A stretch of DNA of 64,000 nucleotides from Monarcha castaneiventris obscurior (lineage: Eukaryota; Chordata; Aves; Passeriformes; Monarchidae). Positions within the stretch are counted from its first letter, which is position 1. Every line of letters starts with the position of its first letter. The translations under genes were made by a program, and so were the position numbers. The notes beneath the pieces are model-generated. The model was given only the letters and a program-made list of their open reading frames with translations. It did no database searches and had not been told where the DNA came from. Below, in pieces: positions 22,434 to 32,342 of this stretch. The stretch lies in assembly GCA_026261815.1 (NCBI GenBank), contig JAMPIT010000699.1:620001-684000 (forward strand). The letters are read 5' to 3'.

Positions 22434-22689
22434 TGCTGTCCAGCAGCCACCGACTGCTTCCTTCTGCCAATGGCCCCTAGTGCATGTCATGACAGGCCAA
22501 ATCTGTCCTTTTTTATATTTCTTTTCTTTTCCTTACCTCTGGTGCTTCTGTCTTCAAAGAAATCCTGTTATTTATTCCCTCCTCTTTACATGCCCACCCG
22601 TGTTGTATGGCACAGAGACTTTCAATGGGGATTCCCACATTGTATTTAACTGCAATAAGGAAACCTTAAAAACCTGATTATTTTCTGAG

Positions 22690-23065
22690 ATCCATCCTCA
22701 TCAGAGCAGGAATGAACAGAAATGGGAACAGCTCCCTGACTGCCCCAGCTTTGGGATGGGCCCTGTGCCTGGAGCAGGAACAGCTCTTGAGGAGCACAAG
22801 GGCCAGGGCTGCTGTGCTGGCCTGGGGAGATGGGATGGTGCTGGAGCCGAGATTTCCCTGAAATTCCATGGTGAGGCCCAGGGTGGGGCAGCTGTGCCCC
22901 TGCAGCCCATGGAGGGCACAGGGGGACAGAGATGCACCTGCAGCCCCTGCAGGAGCCCAGGCCGGAGCAGGGGATGCCCGAGAGAGGCTGTGAGCCTGTG
23001 GGAAGCCCGTGCTGGAGCAGGGTCCTGGCAAGAGCCTCTGAACCCTGGGAGTGGGTCCCCAAGTA
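22690..23065 (-). repeat. Interspersed repeat, second copy
   Basis: In reverse complement this reads CCTGCTCCAGCACGGGCTTC, then CCACAGGCTCACAGC and GGGGCTGCAGGTGCATCTCTG, matching 6775-7055. It again lies next to a 37-bp array. Confidence 0.55.
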
Positions 23066-23204
23066 GAGTCTGCTTTTCCTGTGCCAGTGACCAGTGAGGG
23101 ATCTTTCCCTGTCCTTAGCTCATGAAGCTTTTGTTGCTTTTCCTCTTCCCTGTTCAGCTGAGAAGGGCAGAGATAGAGGGGCTTTGGTGGGTACCTGGCA
23201 TCCA

Positions 23205-23625
23205 GCCAGGGGCCAGTCACCAGAGGGACCCTGTGACACTGCGGTGCCTCACGGTGCCAAGGGGACACTGTGACACTGAGGGACACATGGTAAAAGGTGA
23301 TTGTGTGACTCTGGAAATTGTCACACGTGGAAGCAAGGGGCCATTGTGGCACTGAGGAACCTCAGAACCAATGGCCCCTTGTGACACTGCAGGACCTCAC
23401 AGAACAAAGGGGTTCGTGTGACACTGCAGGATCTCATGGAGTCAAGGGGACCTGTGGCTCTCCAGAAAGTCTTGGTGCCCGGGGCCATTGTGGCCCTGCC
23501 GTGCTGAGCCAAGTGTCCATTGTAACAATGGGGGCCTCATGGTGCCCTGGGGGCCCTGTGACGCTGCAGGGCCTCACGGAACCAAGGGGACACAGTGACA
23601 TTGCGGGACCTCATCGCCATCAATG
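23205..23625 (-). repeat. 37-bp-unit minisatellite array 2
   Basis: Units like GTGACACTGCAGGACCTCA with CGGAACCAAGGGG repeat at about 37-38 bp, in the same orientation as the 7.0-8.5 kb array but more diverged. Confidence 0.7.
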
Positions 23626-23852
23626 TCTTCTGAGAGCTTGTGCATCTACAGGGAGGAAAAACAGGGGAGCCTGAGCCTGTTGATCCCAAATACACCCATC
23701 TCCACCTGAGCATGTCCCTGCTGACAGAGGTGCCCTCTGCTCTTCAGCTGTGGGAAAAGGCCTGGGGACCCTGTGGACAGGAAACGGGATACAATCAGAG
23801 GAAACTGAGGAGTTCCATTGGCATCCTAACAGGAGTTCTAACAGTACAGAAA

Positions 23853-24533
23853 TCATAGTCGCTGCTCCCTGGATGGAATGTGGCTGGCAGGACTCGAAAC
23901 CTTTCCCAGGATGATTCCCCATCCACACACACCTGCTGAGGGGGATGCAATGGAGGGTGGGGCAGAGTGGAGACACCAGGGCTGGGCTCTGTGGGAGTCC
24001 TTGCAGAAAGGGGAACTCAATGGGACTTTGCAGCTGATAAACCACACAGCACCGGTCAGCCAGGGGAGATGGGGGCAGATGTCCTGCTGCTGAGCCAGCA
24101 GCTGGGGCGAAATCCCTCTCCTTAGACGAAGTTGCTTCATTAAAGCCTCATAACAGTCACAATACACCCCTCTATCCCAAAGTTCCCCGTCCTCGAGGCA
24201 CAAACCCCCCTCACTGGGCAGGTGCTCTGTGTTCCCTTTGACTGTATCTCTAAAAGCAAAGGGAGAGAATTTTACACCCGTCAGGAACAAAGGTGTGTCT
24301 GACCCGAGCCACTCGAGCTCCACCCAAACACAAAGAAACAGTATAAAAGCAGTGCAGAATGGTGGGAAAGTGAGGGAAGACTCCATGGTGACTGCTGGGA
24401 TCAGTGTGGTGGTGCATCCCCCTCCCCAGGCCACCGTGTGATCTGAGAAATGCTCCTTAGGCCTCGGCCTGGGCCAGCAGCCCCTGGGCTCAGCTCCTCT
24501 GGAGCTTCCCAGAAGGCACTGCTGCTGCCCCAA
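23853..24533 (-). other. Uncharacterised 226-codon ORF with signal-like segment
   Basis: I do not recognise this frame. From an internal Met it reads MESSLTFPPFCTAFILFLCV, a plausible signal peptide, then a cysteine-containing stretch (GVYCDCYEAL, GAVWFISCKV). That layout could be a retroviral envelope N-terminus or a secreted-protein exon. Its first 40 codons overlap a dispersed repeat also present at 26290-26410 and 54742-54850, which weakens the case for a gene. Confidence 0.3.
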
Positions 24534-24700
24534 GAGCTCCTGGTTTCTTCAGGAACAGCCTTGGGAGCTGCTTTTCCTGCCTGAATGGCACAACGGCCCT
24601 GTTCTCACCCTTTCAAACAAAGTGCCAACCCGAACTGTGGCCAGGATGAAACTCACATTTCCAGGAAAGACTCAGGCCAAGAAGTCACTGATCCCTCAGG
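24411..24700 (+). repeat. Dispersed duplicated segment, copy 1
   Basis: Contains ATCTGAGAAATGCTC, CCTCGGCCTGGGCCAGCAGC and AATGGCACAACGGCCCTGTT. The same order occurs at 54742-55020 (+), and part of it in reverse at about 26290-26410. Confidence 0.6.
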
Positions 24701-24819
24701 CCCTGGGCCATGGTGCCCACAGCAGCCTTGGGGCTCTGTGCCCCCATGGCCTCCCTGCTGGGCAGCCTCTCCCAGCTCCTGCACAGGCCGGGCACCTGTG
24801 GGGCTGCACACACGGCCCT

Positions 24820-25376
24820 GGAATTTTTCCTGGAATCCTTCCTGCAATCTGTCCTTCCTTCCTGGAATCCGTCCTGGAATCCTTCCTTCTTTCCTGGAAC
24901 CCTTCCTGGGATCCTGCCTTCTCTCCTGGAATCCTTCCTTCCTGGCTCCTTTCCTGGTATCCTTCCTTCTGTCCTGCCTGGAATCCTTCCTGGAATGCTT
25001 CCTTACTTCCTGCTTGGAATCCTTCCTTCCAGAAATCCTTCCTTCCTTCCTTCCTGGAATCCTTCCTGGAATCCTTCCTTCTTTCCTGAAACCCTGCCTG
25101 GGATCCTTCCTTCCTTCTTGGAATCCTTCCTTCCTTGAATGTATCCTGGAATCCTTCCTGGAATGTATCCTGGAATTATTCCCAGAATCCTTCCTTCCTG
25201 GAATCCTTCCTTCCTTGAATGTATCCTGGAATCCTTCCTGGAATCCTTCCTGGAATGTATCCAAAAAGTTTCCTGGAATCCTTCCCTCCTGGAATCCTTC
25301 CTCCCTTTCTGAATTCTTCCTGGAATCCTTCCTTCCTTGAATTTTTCCTGGAATCCTTCCTGGAATGTATCCAAAA
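24820..25376. repeat. GGAATCCTTCCT-type minisatellite
   Basis: Irregular 10-20-bp variants of TCCTGGAATCCTTCCT fill the region, grading into the pure CCTT tract. Open frames rich in SFLPS/ESFLES or KEGRKEGR are repeat artefacts. Confidence 0.9.
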
Positions 25377-25377
25377 A

Positions 25378-25562
25378 GTTTCCTTCCTTCCTTCCTTCCT
25401 TCCTTCCTTCCTTCCTTCCTTCCTTCCTTCCTTCCTTCCTTCCTTCCTTCCTTCCTTCCTTCCTTCCTTCCTTCCTTCCTTCCTCCTTCCTTCCTTCCTT
25501 CCTTCCTTCCTTCCTTCCTTCCTTCCTTCCTTCCTTCCTTCCTTCCTTCCTTCCTTCCTTCC
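25378..25562. repeat. (CCTT)n microsatellite
   Basis: About 180 bp of CCTT repeats with one small interruption near 25482. Confidence 0.95.
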
Positions 25563-25846
25563 CACCCCACTGAAGGGGTACAAAGCAGCAGGATCCCTTC
25601 CCAGTTGGGCTCCCCTCACCCTCCCAAAATGTGGGCACGTCACCTCAGCCCCCCAAATTGCGGGGGGTTTACGGCACCTTCCCCAAATTCACTGCAACCT
25701 CCCAGAAGCCACTTAGAGGCCCCACAATTGTCAAAAAGCAGCAGGAGCCTCCCCGAAAGCGGCTCCTGCTTTCCCTCCCTGCAGTGCCCCACTCCAAGTG
25801 CCCAAACCACCCCATCCCTCCCAAACTTCATCCCAGCCCCACGATG

Positions 25847-25963
25847 CCATCCCCATCCCATCCCATCCCATCCCATCCCATCCCATCCCATCCCATCCCA
25901 TCCCATCCCATCCCATCCCATCCCATCCCATCCCATCCCCATCCCATCCCCATCCCATCCCAC
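25847..25963. repeat. (CCCAT)n pentanucleotide microsatellite
   Basis: About 20 near-perfect ATCCC units with a few CCCCATC interruptions at the right end. Confidence 0.95.
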
Positions 25964-26855
25964 CCCTCCTGGACACCAATTCCCCTTCTGTGCTTCCTGA
26001 CTCCCCACGGGCAGGGTTGGGGCTGACGGATCGAGGCCATTTGGGGCTGGCATTGAGACATTGGGGTTGGCATTGAGTTTATTGGAGGCACTCGCTCAAT
26101 CCCTCCATCCCAAATGGGAGCTTGGAACCTCTCCTCAGGCCATGCTGTGGCCCTGGGCTCACCTCAAGTCCCAAAGTGAGAGCCGGCCAAGGAAAGCTCC
26201 TGGCTCAGGATCACCTTTCCTGCTCGGCCAGACCCCCCGAGGGGCCCAGCAGCAGCAGAGAATTCCAGCACAGCCCCGGCACGGGCAGGGCGGCCCTGGG
26301 CGGGCTGCGGCAGCGGCAGTGGCTGAGCTCAGAGCAGCTGAGCCTGGGGGCTGCTGGCCAACGCCGAGGCCGAGCGAACATTTCTCAGCTCGCAGGGCGG
26401 CCTGCAAAGGTGCTGGGGGGGATCATTCACCCCTCAGTGCAGTCCCAGTCGCTCCCAGTATTTCCATGTCCCTGCTCCCAGCGCTGCTCCCAGCCCTGAT
26501 CCGTGGGGATGGGAATGTCCCGCTCCCTTCCTGGGCCAGGGGCACACCTGAGCCAGGTGTGCAGGGCAGGACCTTGTCCTGAGCCCAAGCCCTGTGGCCC
26601 CTGCAGGATCTGCTTCCCATCGGCCTCTTCCTGCTGCGGCCCCAAGCCCAGCTCGGTGCTGAACCAAGGGCGCTGGGCCGGGGTCATCCCCCGGCGGGGG
26701 CTGTGCACCCCCTCTGCCCCCTCCCCAAATTCCCTCCCGGGGGCAGCAGGGGCTGGGGCAGGAGCCCTGTGGGCAGGGAAAAGGGAGTGACACCGGCATG
26801 GGGGGTCACACACGCTCTGGGGGGGACACACACGGCCCCTTGGGCCCCCCCTCAC

Positions 26856-26964
26856 CTTCTCCCGCAGCGCCAGGAGGATGAACCCAAACATGGAGCCCCC
26901 AAACCCCGGCAGCATCTTGGGGGTGGGGTCTGGTGGCAGCTTTGAGGGTTTGGGGGGGTCAGAG
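26856..26964 (-). pseudogene. MHC class IIB transmembrane-exon-like fragment (copy B)
   Basis: Counterpart of 1993-2102. It reads KMLPGFGGSMFGFILLALRE after an AG acceptor and ends AAG|GTGAGG, so both splice sites survive here. The rest of the gene is not found on this strand. Confidence 0.45.
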
Positions 26965-27280
26965 CTGCCCTAAAACCCCCTCCCAGCCCCACAGCCACTC
27001 CTGCAGCCCTCAAACCACCCCTCAGCTCCTGGCCAGGACTCCCCCAACCACTCCCTGCAATAGAAATGGCCCCAAGAGCCACCAAAACCCCTTCCCATCT
27101 CCCCCAAGACCCACCCAAATTCTCTCCAAGCCACACAGCCCTACCAGCACCCCAAAATTTCTTCATACATGGCCCAAAAATCCCCCCCAAACCCCCTCCC
27201 AGCACCACAAATGTCCCCAAGAGCCACAAAAGCCCCTCCCAGTGCCCCCAGAATCCCCCATATCCTCTCCCACCCCATGT

Positions 27281-27490
27281 GGCACTGACCAGGACAGGTT
27301 GGTGGACAGCAACATCCACAGCCAGGAGCAGCTTGGGCACTTTAGCAGCGATTTGGGCACTTTGGGGGGGACACCCCGGATGGGCAGACCCAGGCCAGGG
27401 ACTGGGACAGACAACTGGAATTCCTGGAGAACAGATGGGCTCAGGTGGACACGTTCTGCCACCACAACTGTGATACTGTGGCCCCAATCT
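27281..27490 (+). pseudogene. MHC class II beta-1 domain exon fragment (copy B)
   Basis: Near-identical counterpart of 1470-1680, now on the plus strand. One frame carries GTDQDRLVDSNIHSQEQLG, which lines up with the NGTE..VR..RYI.NREQ block of class IIB beta-1 domains. The helix block with EFLEN and AQVDTFC is in another frame. Both copies share the frame break, so the exon was already dead before the inverted duplication. Confidence 0.65.
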
Positions 27491-27654
27491 GCCTGGCTTC
27501 CTGGCCCCACACACACCTGAATCCTCCCAAATATTCTTCTGAAGCCCAAATTCACTCGCAAATTCCAGGAAAATGGTGTAGCTTTAGATAAATTTGTTTA
27601 ATTTGTTTATTTCTATCCCAATTTTGGTTGTTTCAACAGCATTAACACAAAAAT

Positions 27655-27725
27655 TACTTAGGTTTGAAAAGACCTCCAAGATCATCCAGCGATGCTTGAT
27701 GCCACCAGAAGAAACAATTGGACAG
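27655..27725 (-). repeat. CR1-like 3' tail fragment (copy B)
   Basis: Inverted counterpart of 1235-1312. Confidence 0.5.
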
Positions 27726-28007
27726 AACAGATGAAATTCTTTAGGGTGTAAAGTTAAAAAATTGGCTCTTCCCAATGGATTTCCAGTGTTGATCTGAGTC
27801 CCGATGGATGTTCCTGCCCCTGCCTTCACCCAGGTGCCTACGGGGATCCAGGAGGACGTGGAGAGCACCAGCCTGGGGCCTTCCCAACCTGGATCACAGG
27901 GAATGTGGGTCAGCAGGGCTCTACCAAACGTGGTTCCTCTGATGGGGGATGAAGTTGGAGCAGAGGATGAAGCTCTTCCTGCACTCGGGGCACACACAGG
28001 GCTGCCC

Positions 28008-28923
28008 TTACCAGTGCCTCCGTTGGTGTTGGGCCAAGTTAGAGCTGCTGGAGAAGCTCTTCCCACACTGGGGACACTCATAGGGCCTCTCTCCAGTGTG
28101 GATCCTCTGGTGGATGATAAGGTGGGACCTGTGGCTGAAGCTCTTCCCACATTCCCCACGCTTGTAGGGCTTCTCCCCAGTGTGGATGTGCCGGTGGGTG
28201 ACAAGGTGGGAGTTGTGCCTGAATCCCTTCCTGCAGTCGGGGCAGTGGAAGGGCCTCACCTCTGTGTGAATCCACTGGTGCTTGAGGAGATGGGAGCTGG
28301 TCTGAAACCTCTTCCCACATTCCCCACACTCGTAGGGCCTCTCCCCAGTGTGGATCCTCTGGTGATGGATCAGGCTGGAGCTCTGTGAGAAGCTCTTCCC
28401 ACATTCCCCACACTCGTAGGGCCTCTCCCCGGCGTGGATGCGCCGGTGCTTGATGAGGTGGGAGTTGCGCCTGAATCCCTTCCTGCAGTCGGGGCAGCGG
28501 AAGGGCCTCTCCTCTGTGTGAATCCGCTCGTGCAGGAGGAGATTGGAGCTGGTCTGAAACCTCTTCCCACATTCCCCACACTCATAGGGCCTCTCCCCAG
28601 TGTGGATCCTCTGGTGGCGGATCAGGTGGGAGCGGTACCTGAAGCTCTTCCCACATTCCCCACACGTGTGGGGCTTCTCCCCATCATGAAGCTGCTCATG
28701 AACCACCAGGTCCGAGCTCTGGCTGGATCTCCGGCCGCCTTCCCGGCACAGGGTGGGTCTTTCCTCCTCAGAGCACCCTGGGCTGGGTTTGCAGCCCCTC
28801 CTCCTGCGGGATCCTTTTCCTCCCCGTTGGATTCCTGCGCTGTGGAGCCGCTCAAAATGGCCTCTTCCACCAGGTTCTGCTGTGGGGATTTGTCCTCCCT
28901 GGGCTCCGTCCTCAGCTCCTTGT
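28008..28923 (-). pseudogene. C2H2 zinc-finger last exon, inverted copy with frame break
   Basis: Nuclear DNA-binding type exon homologous to 29-951. The acceptor AG lies at 28924-28925 (minus). Eight fingers are open to HQRRHW and a stop. Compared with the first copy, the linker just before the [12 protein letters not shown] block is 7 bases shorter (near 28810), so the frame entering from the acceptor does not continue into the fingers. Finger 7 has lost its first Cys (YKRGEC). Its upstream exons are replaced by retroviral sequence, so expression from a native promoter is unlikely. An alternative start at 28970 would read through the old intron end and is not convincing. Confidence 0.7.
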
Positions 28924-28979
28924 CTGGGGCAGGAAGGACAAGGAGAGGATGGGATTTGCCTCCGTGCCACAGGGAAAGG

Positions 28980-30358
28980 GAAGGAGATCCCCCCAGTCCG
29001 GCCCCTATACTCAGAAGTGGGAATCTGATGTGGAAGTGGTCAAGGGGTCACCACAAGTGGCTGAGCTGGCGGCCGTGGGTAGGGCCTTTGACAGGTTCAA
29101 AGAGCCTTTTAATTTAATGACTGATTCGGCCTACGTGGCGGGAGTAGTATCTAGGGCAGAAAGCGCTTGGCTGGGAGAATCCCGCAACCCAAAAATTCAT
29201 CTCTTGCTTTCGAAGCTGTTAAATCTAATTTCCCACCGAAAGCAACCATATTACGTAATGCACACAAGATCACACACTGACCTTCCAGGCATTATTGAGG
29301 AAGGAAATAGGAGGGCAGATGTCTTAGCTGCACCAGTGCAGCTGGCCAGCTTGCCTGACATTTTCCAGCAGGCTAAGCTGAGCCATGCGCTCTTCCATCA
29401 GAATGTTCCAGCTCTGATCCACATGTTCGGCCTAACCAGGGACCAAGCCAGAGCAATTGTAGCCACATGTCCCAACTGCCAACCCCTCCAACTCCCTTCC
29501 CTAGGGACGGGGGTTAACCCCAGAGGGCTTGCAAGTGGGGAGCTGTGGCAAATGGATGTTACTCATGTGCCCGAATTTGGCCGTCAAAAATATGTCCATG
29601 TTTCAATTGACACGTTTTTGGGTGCCTTGTTCACCTCCGCGCATTCAGGAGAAAAGGCCAAAGATGTTATTTCTCATCTAATACAAGCTTTTTCAGTTCT
29701 GGGAGTTCCGAAGGAGATTAAAACGGACAACGGTCCGGCCTACATCTCGGACAAGTTAAGGAAGTTTTTCCAGGAGTGGGGGATCTCACATGTCACCGGG
29801 ATACCTCACTCCGCCATGGGTCAGGCCCTAGTGGAAAGAGCCCATCAATCACTAAAGAGGATGCTCCTACAACAGAAAGGGGGAGTTGAAGTGGAGTCCC
29901 CCGCAATCCGGCTAGCAAGAGCTCTCTTTACAATAAATTTCTTAAATTGTTCTGAGAACGAGCCCGACCCCCCAGTTCTCAGACACTTCCACAACTCAAC
30001 TCGGGCAAAGTTGAAGGAGCACCCCTTTGTCCTCACAAAAGAACCAGACTCCCTAAAGATCACCGGACCCTACCCTCTCATCACTTGGGGTAGAGGGTAC
30101 GGCTGTGTCTCCACCCCAGGGGGTCCAAAATGGGTCCCGGGCAAGTTTATAAAACCCTATCACCAAAATTCTCCACGACAACAGAAGAAGACAGAGACAA
30201 GCAAGTCACCCGAAGCATGGAAGAGAAGAAAAAGAAAGACCAGAAAGAAAGACACAGAAAAAGAACAAAAAACAGGGAAAACTGAGGCCAGTTCCGGAGA
30301 AAGCGATTCTGATGCTGGCTCCCTTGACCTTTCCTTCCCTGAACCCTCCTCTCCTTAA
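28980..30358 (+). pseudogene. pol: pol 3' part: RNase H end and integrase (open)
   Basis: The RNase H part enters at about codon 20 with VAELAAVGRAF and MTDSAYVAGV, including its catalytic D. Integrase follows with an HHCC finger (HALFHQN and CPNCQ) and DDE-core landmarks WQMDVTHV, KTDNGPAYIS and ALVERAHQS. It ends with the C-terminal WGRGYGCVS and WVPGKFIKP and a long basic tail (KRRKRKTRKK) and acidic/Ser tail. No stop interrupts about 440 codons. Without RT and protease it is a fragment, but the integrase itself looks complete. Confidence 0.85.
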
Positions 30359-30470
30359 AAGTTTTCGGGCCCCTTATCCTTCCCTCCCCCCGTTTTTGCT
30401 GCCTCCCAGTTAAAACAGAGTTAAAAAATGTTGGTACAGCTAATTGTTCTCTGTTTGCTTTAAGCGCCTA

Positions 30471-31961
30471 ATGAACCCTATAGAGACAATGATGCTCCTG
30501 ATGCTGGCCCTCCTGATGCCCAAGATGATAGAACCGTGGATTGTGTCCCAGCCACGAAAAAACATATGGGTCACACTTGCACAAGCAATGAAAAAGTCCG
30601 AGATGTGCCTGTCAACTGATGCCGTGAAAAATCTGTTGTCCACCAGCCTGGTTGGGGTTCCCATTCCAGCAAGTGAGTACCCCCAGTCATTGCTCGACCT
30701 CTACAAATTTGTGAATGGTCAAAAAACCCCCTTTTATGCATATAGTCAGGATCGGATCACCTATAAGGTCACCATCCCAGTACAGAATCCGCTTCTTTTG
30801 TGGAGGCTGTGGATTCCCAAATTAAAGAAATTGACCGAAGAGCCCACTGAATTAGATCTAGTGGGTTCTCTCAAGGCACCAAATTGTGTGCACTTCGAAT
30901 TTTATCCAGACCCATACTACCACAGTGTATGCACATTTCAACATGTCAAACAAACCAAACCCGAATTTGCGGCAAGCCAATGGTGTACGGATTTAGCAAA
31001 AGTCAATTTGCCCTCCACAAAAGATCTGTACTACCCCAACCCTCTCTCTCTTCCCCATGGTATCTTTCTCATTTGTGGAGATCGAGCATGGCAGGGAATC
31101 CCCTCGAAACTTGTAGGAGGCCCCTGCACCCTAGGGCGATTGACGCTTGCATCTAAAAATATGACAAAAGTGCTAATCCGGCAAAACAGAACAATGACAA
31201 AAAGAGGTGCAGACAATAACTCGGACCCTCACTGTGATACCTCCGTGTATCATTGGTCTAAAGCTAAGAGAGTCGCTGTCTCAATTTTCTTACCGTGGGT
31301 GGCCGCAGCGAAATCTCTTAATGAATTAGGCCATTTAGAACGTTGGGTCACCAAGCAAGCCGAACTGACTTCCAACGCCCTAAGTGACCTCCTCAAGGAA
31401 GAGCTATTAACCAGGCAGGCCACCCTCCAAAACCGGGCGGCAATTGACTTTCTACTCCTGGCCATCGGACACGGATGCGAAGAGTTTGCAGGCATGTGTT
31501 GTTTTAATCTTTCCAGCAAGTCCCAAAGCATCCAGGCTTCCATCAACCAAATAAAGGCACTCATCAATACTGTCAAATTCGAATCCAGAGAGTGGATGCA
31601 AAATGCTGTCAACGACACGATGCACAAACTAACCCACTCCATCAGAACTGTTGCCAAAGCATCAGGAAGCTGGCTCCGGCATCTGTTTAAGGATCTGGGA
31701 CTTTCTGAGTGGACCACCTCTCTCATCAGGGACATTGGGCTTGTTGTTCTGTTTATCCTCTTTGTTACAATCTGTTTTGCTGTTATTAAGAAAATTGCAA
31801 TTAACCACCTTCTGCTTCAAATTAATAAAGAAGGGGGAGGTGTGGAGGGGCAGGACCCAACAGTGGCCGCTGTCAATCTCCCAGACACCTCCTCTGACTC
31901 CGCCTCGGGGGACGGAGACTGCTCCTGGGAGGAGGACTCCATGGGCGACACTGTCGTCTAG
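30471..31961 (+). CDS. env: Retroviral envelope glycoprotein, full-length open frame
   Basis: A class I fusion envelope that would be inserted in the secretory pathway. The frame is open from 30444; ATG 30471 is chosen because it directly follows a good splice acceptor (TTCTCTGTTTGCTTTAAG) and begins a hydrophobic signal segment (MMLLMLALLM). The surface subunit is about 280 residues. A basic cleavage-type site (KAKR) precedes VAVSIFLPWVAAA, a fusion-peptide-like stretch. Further on come LQNRAAIDFLLL, a CX6CC motif (GCEEFAGMCC) and the anchor IGLVVLFILFVTICFAVI. These TM features match alpharetroviral gp37. The last ~40 codons run into the LTR. There are no frameshifts or stops. Whether it is expressed is unknown. 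Confidence 0.85.
   Translation: MNPIETMMLLMLALLMPKMIEPWIVSQPRKNIWVTLAQAMKKSEMCLSTDAVKNLLSTSLVGVPIPASEYPQSLLDLYKFVNGQKTPFYAYSQDRITYKVTIPVQNPLLLWRLWIPKLKKLTEEPTELDLVGSLKAPNCVHFEFYPDPYYHSVCTFQHVKQTKPEFAASQWCTDLAKVNLPSTKDLYYPNPLSLPHGIFLICGDRAWQGIPSKLVGGPCTLGRLTLASKNMTKVLIRQNRTMTKRGADNNSDPHCDTSVYHWSKAKRVAVSIFLPWVAAAKSLNELGHLERWVTKQAELTSNALSDLLKEELLTRQATLQNRAAIDFLLLAIGHGCEEFAGMCCFNLSSKSQSIQASINQIKALINTVKFESREWMQNAVNDTMHKLTHSIRTVAKASGSWLRHLFKDLGLSEWTTSLIRDIGLVVLFILFVTICFAVIKKIAINHLLLQINKEGGGVEGQDPTVAAVNLPDTSSDSASGDGDCSWEEDSMGDTVV
31827..31841 (+). other. Polypurine tract inside env
   Basis: AAAGAAGGGGGAGG directly precedes the LTR and is also read as env codons. Confidence 0.8.
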
Positions 31962-32342
31962 GGCCGACCCCTGTTCTAGAAGGTTCCCCAAAGAGCGTCG
32001 TGTGATTGGTCAGTTCGTGACTGACGTGTTCTGTAACCCCCCCCGTTTTTTCGATTGGCCCTCTGTTCTTGTTCCTTCCCTATGTCTGTGGCCCTATTGG
32101 CTAGTTATCTGGCACCCCTCCCCTGTTCGCCCCCCTTAAAAGGTCGTGCACGCAGCCCCCTTGTCGGGACTTCTCCTCAGCGTGCTCTCCGTCCTGGACC
32201 CCTCACCCTCTGCCCAATAAAGGAGATCACGGGGAGACCCCCTCTCGCAGCCTTTTGCCGCCTGCTTTTCATTCTGTGCTGTGCATTCCCTCTCCTGGAG
32301 CGACCTCCCTTAGTGCGCAGCAGCCGCACACAGCCTGCCACA
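31842..32342 (+). repeat. 3' LTR of the class II ERV
   Basis: Begins TGTGGAGGGGCAGG and ends CAGCCTGCCACA, giving TGTGG/CCACA-type inverted ends and a length of 501 bp. U3 has three CCAAT-type boxes (GTGATTGGTC, CGATTGGCCC, CTATTGGC). TTAAAAGG near 32138 is a TATA-like element, and AATAAA at about 32217 is the polyadenylation signal. Confidence 0.85.

Larger units (their letters stand above)
26427..28940 (-). repeat. Arm B of the ~2.5-kb inverted duplication
   Basis: Reverse complement of 1-2530 with the same gene order. The right end is cut by a truncated retrovirus starting near 28945, just beyond the zinc-finger splice acceptor. Confidence 0.85.
28945..32342 (+). mobile_element. 5'-truncated class II ERV with open pol end and env
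   Basis: Contains RNase H, integrase, a full-length env frame, polypurine tract and 3' LTR. Gag, protease, RT and 5' LTR are absent, and the element abuts the intron end of the inverted zinc-finger exon. The integrase resembles alpha/betaretroviral types, and the TM subunit resembles alpharetroviral gp37. Confidence 0.85.

Noticed and set aside
24585..25716. Several long frames on both strands (SFLPSFLPS, KEGRKEGRK) of up to 305 codons
   Set aside because: They are translations of the CCTT and GGAATCCTTCCT repeats; a 4-bp repeat leaves all frames open.
25640..26091. Frames of GWDGMGWDGM or SHPIPSHPIP
   Set aside because: Artefacts of the CCCAT pentanucleotide repeat.
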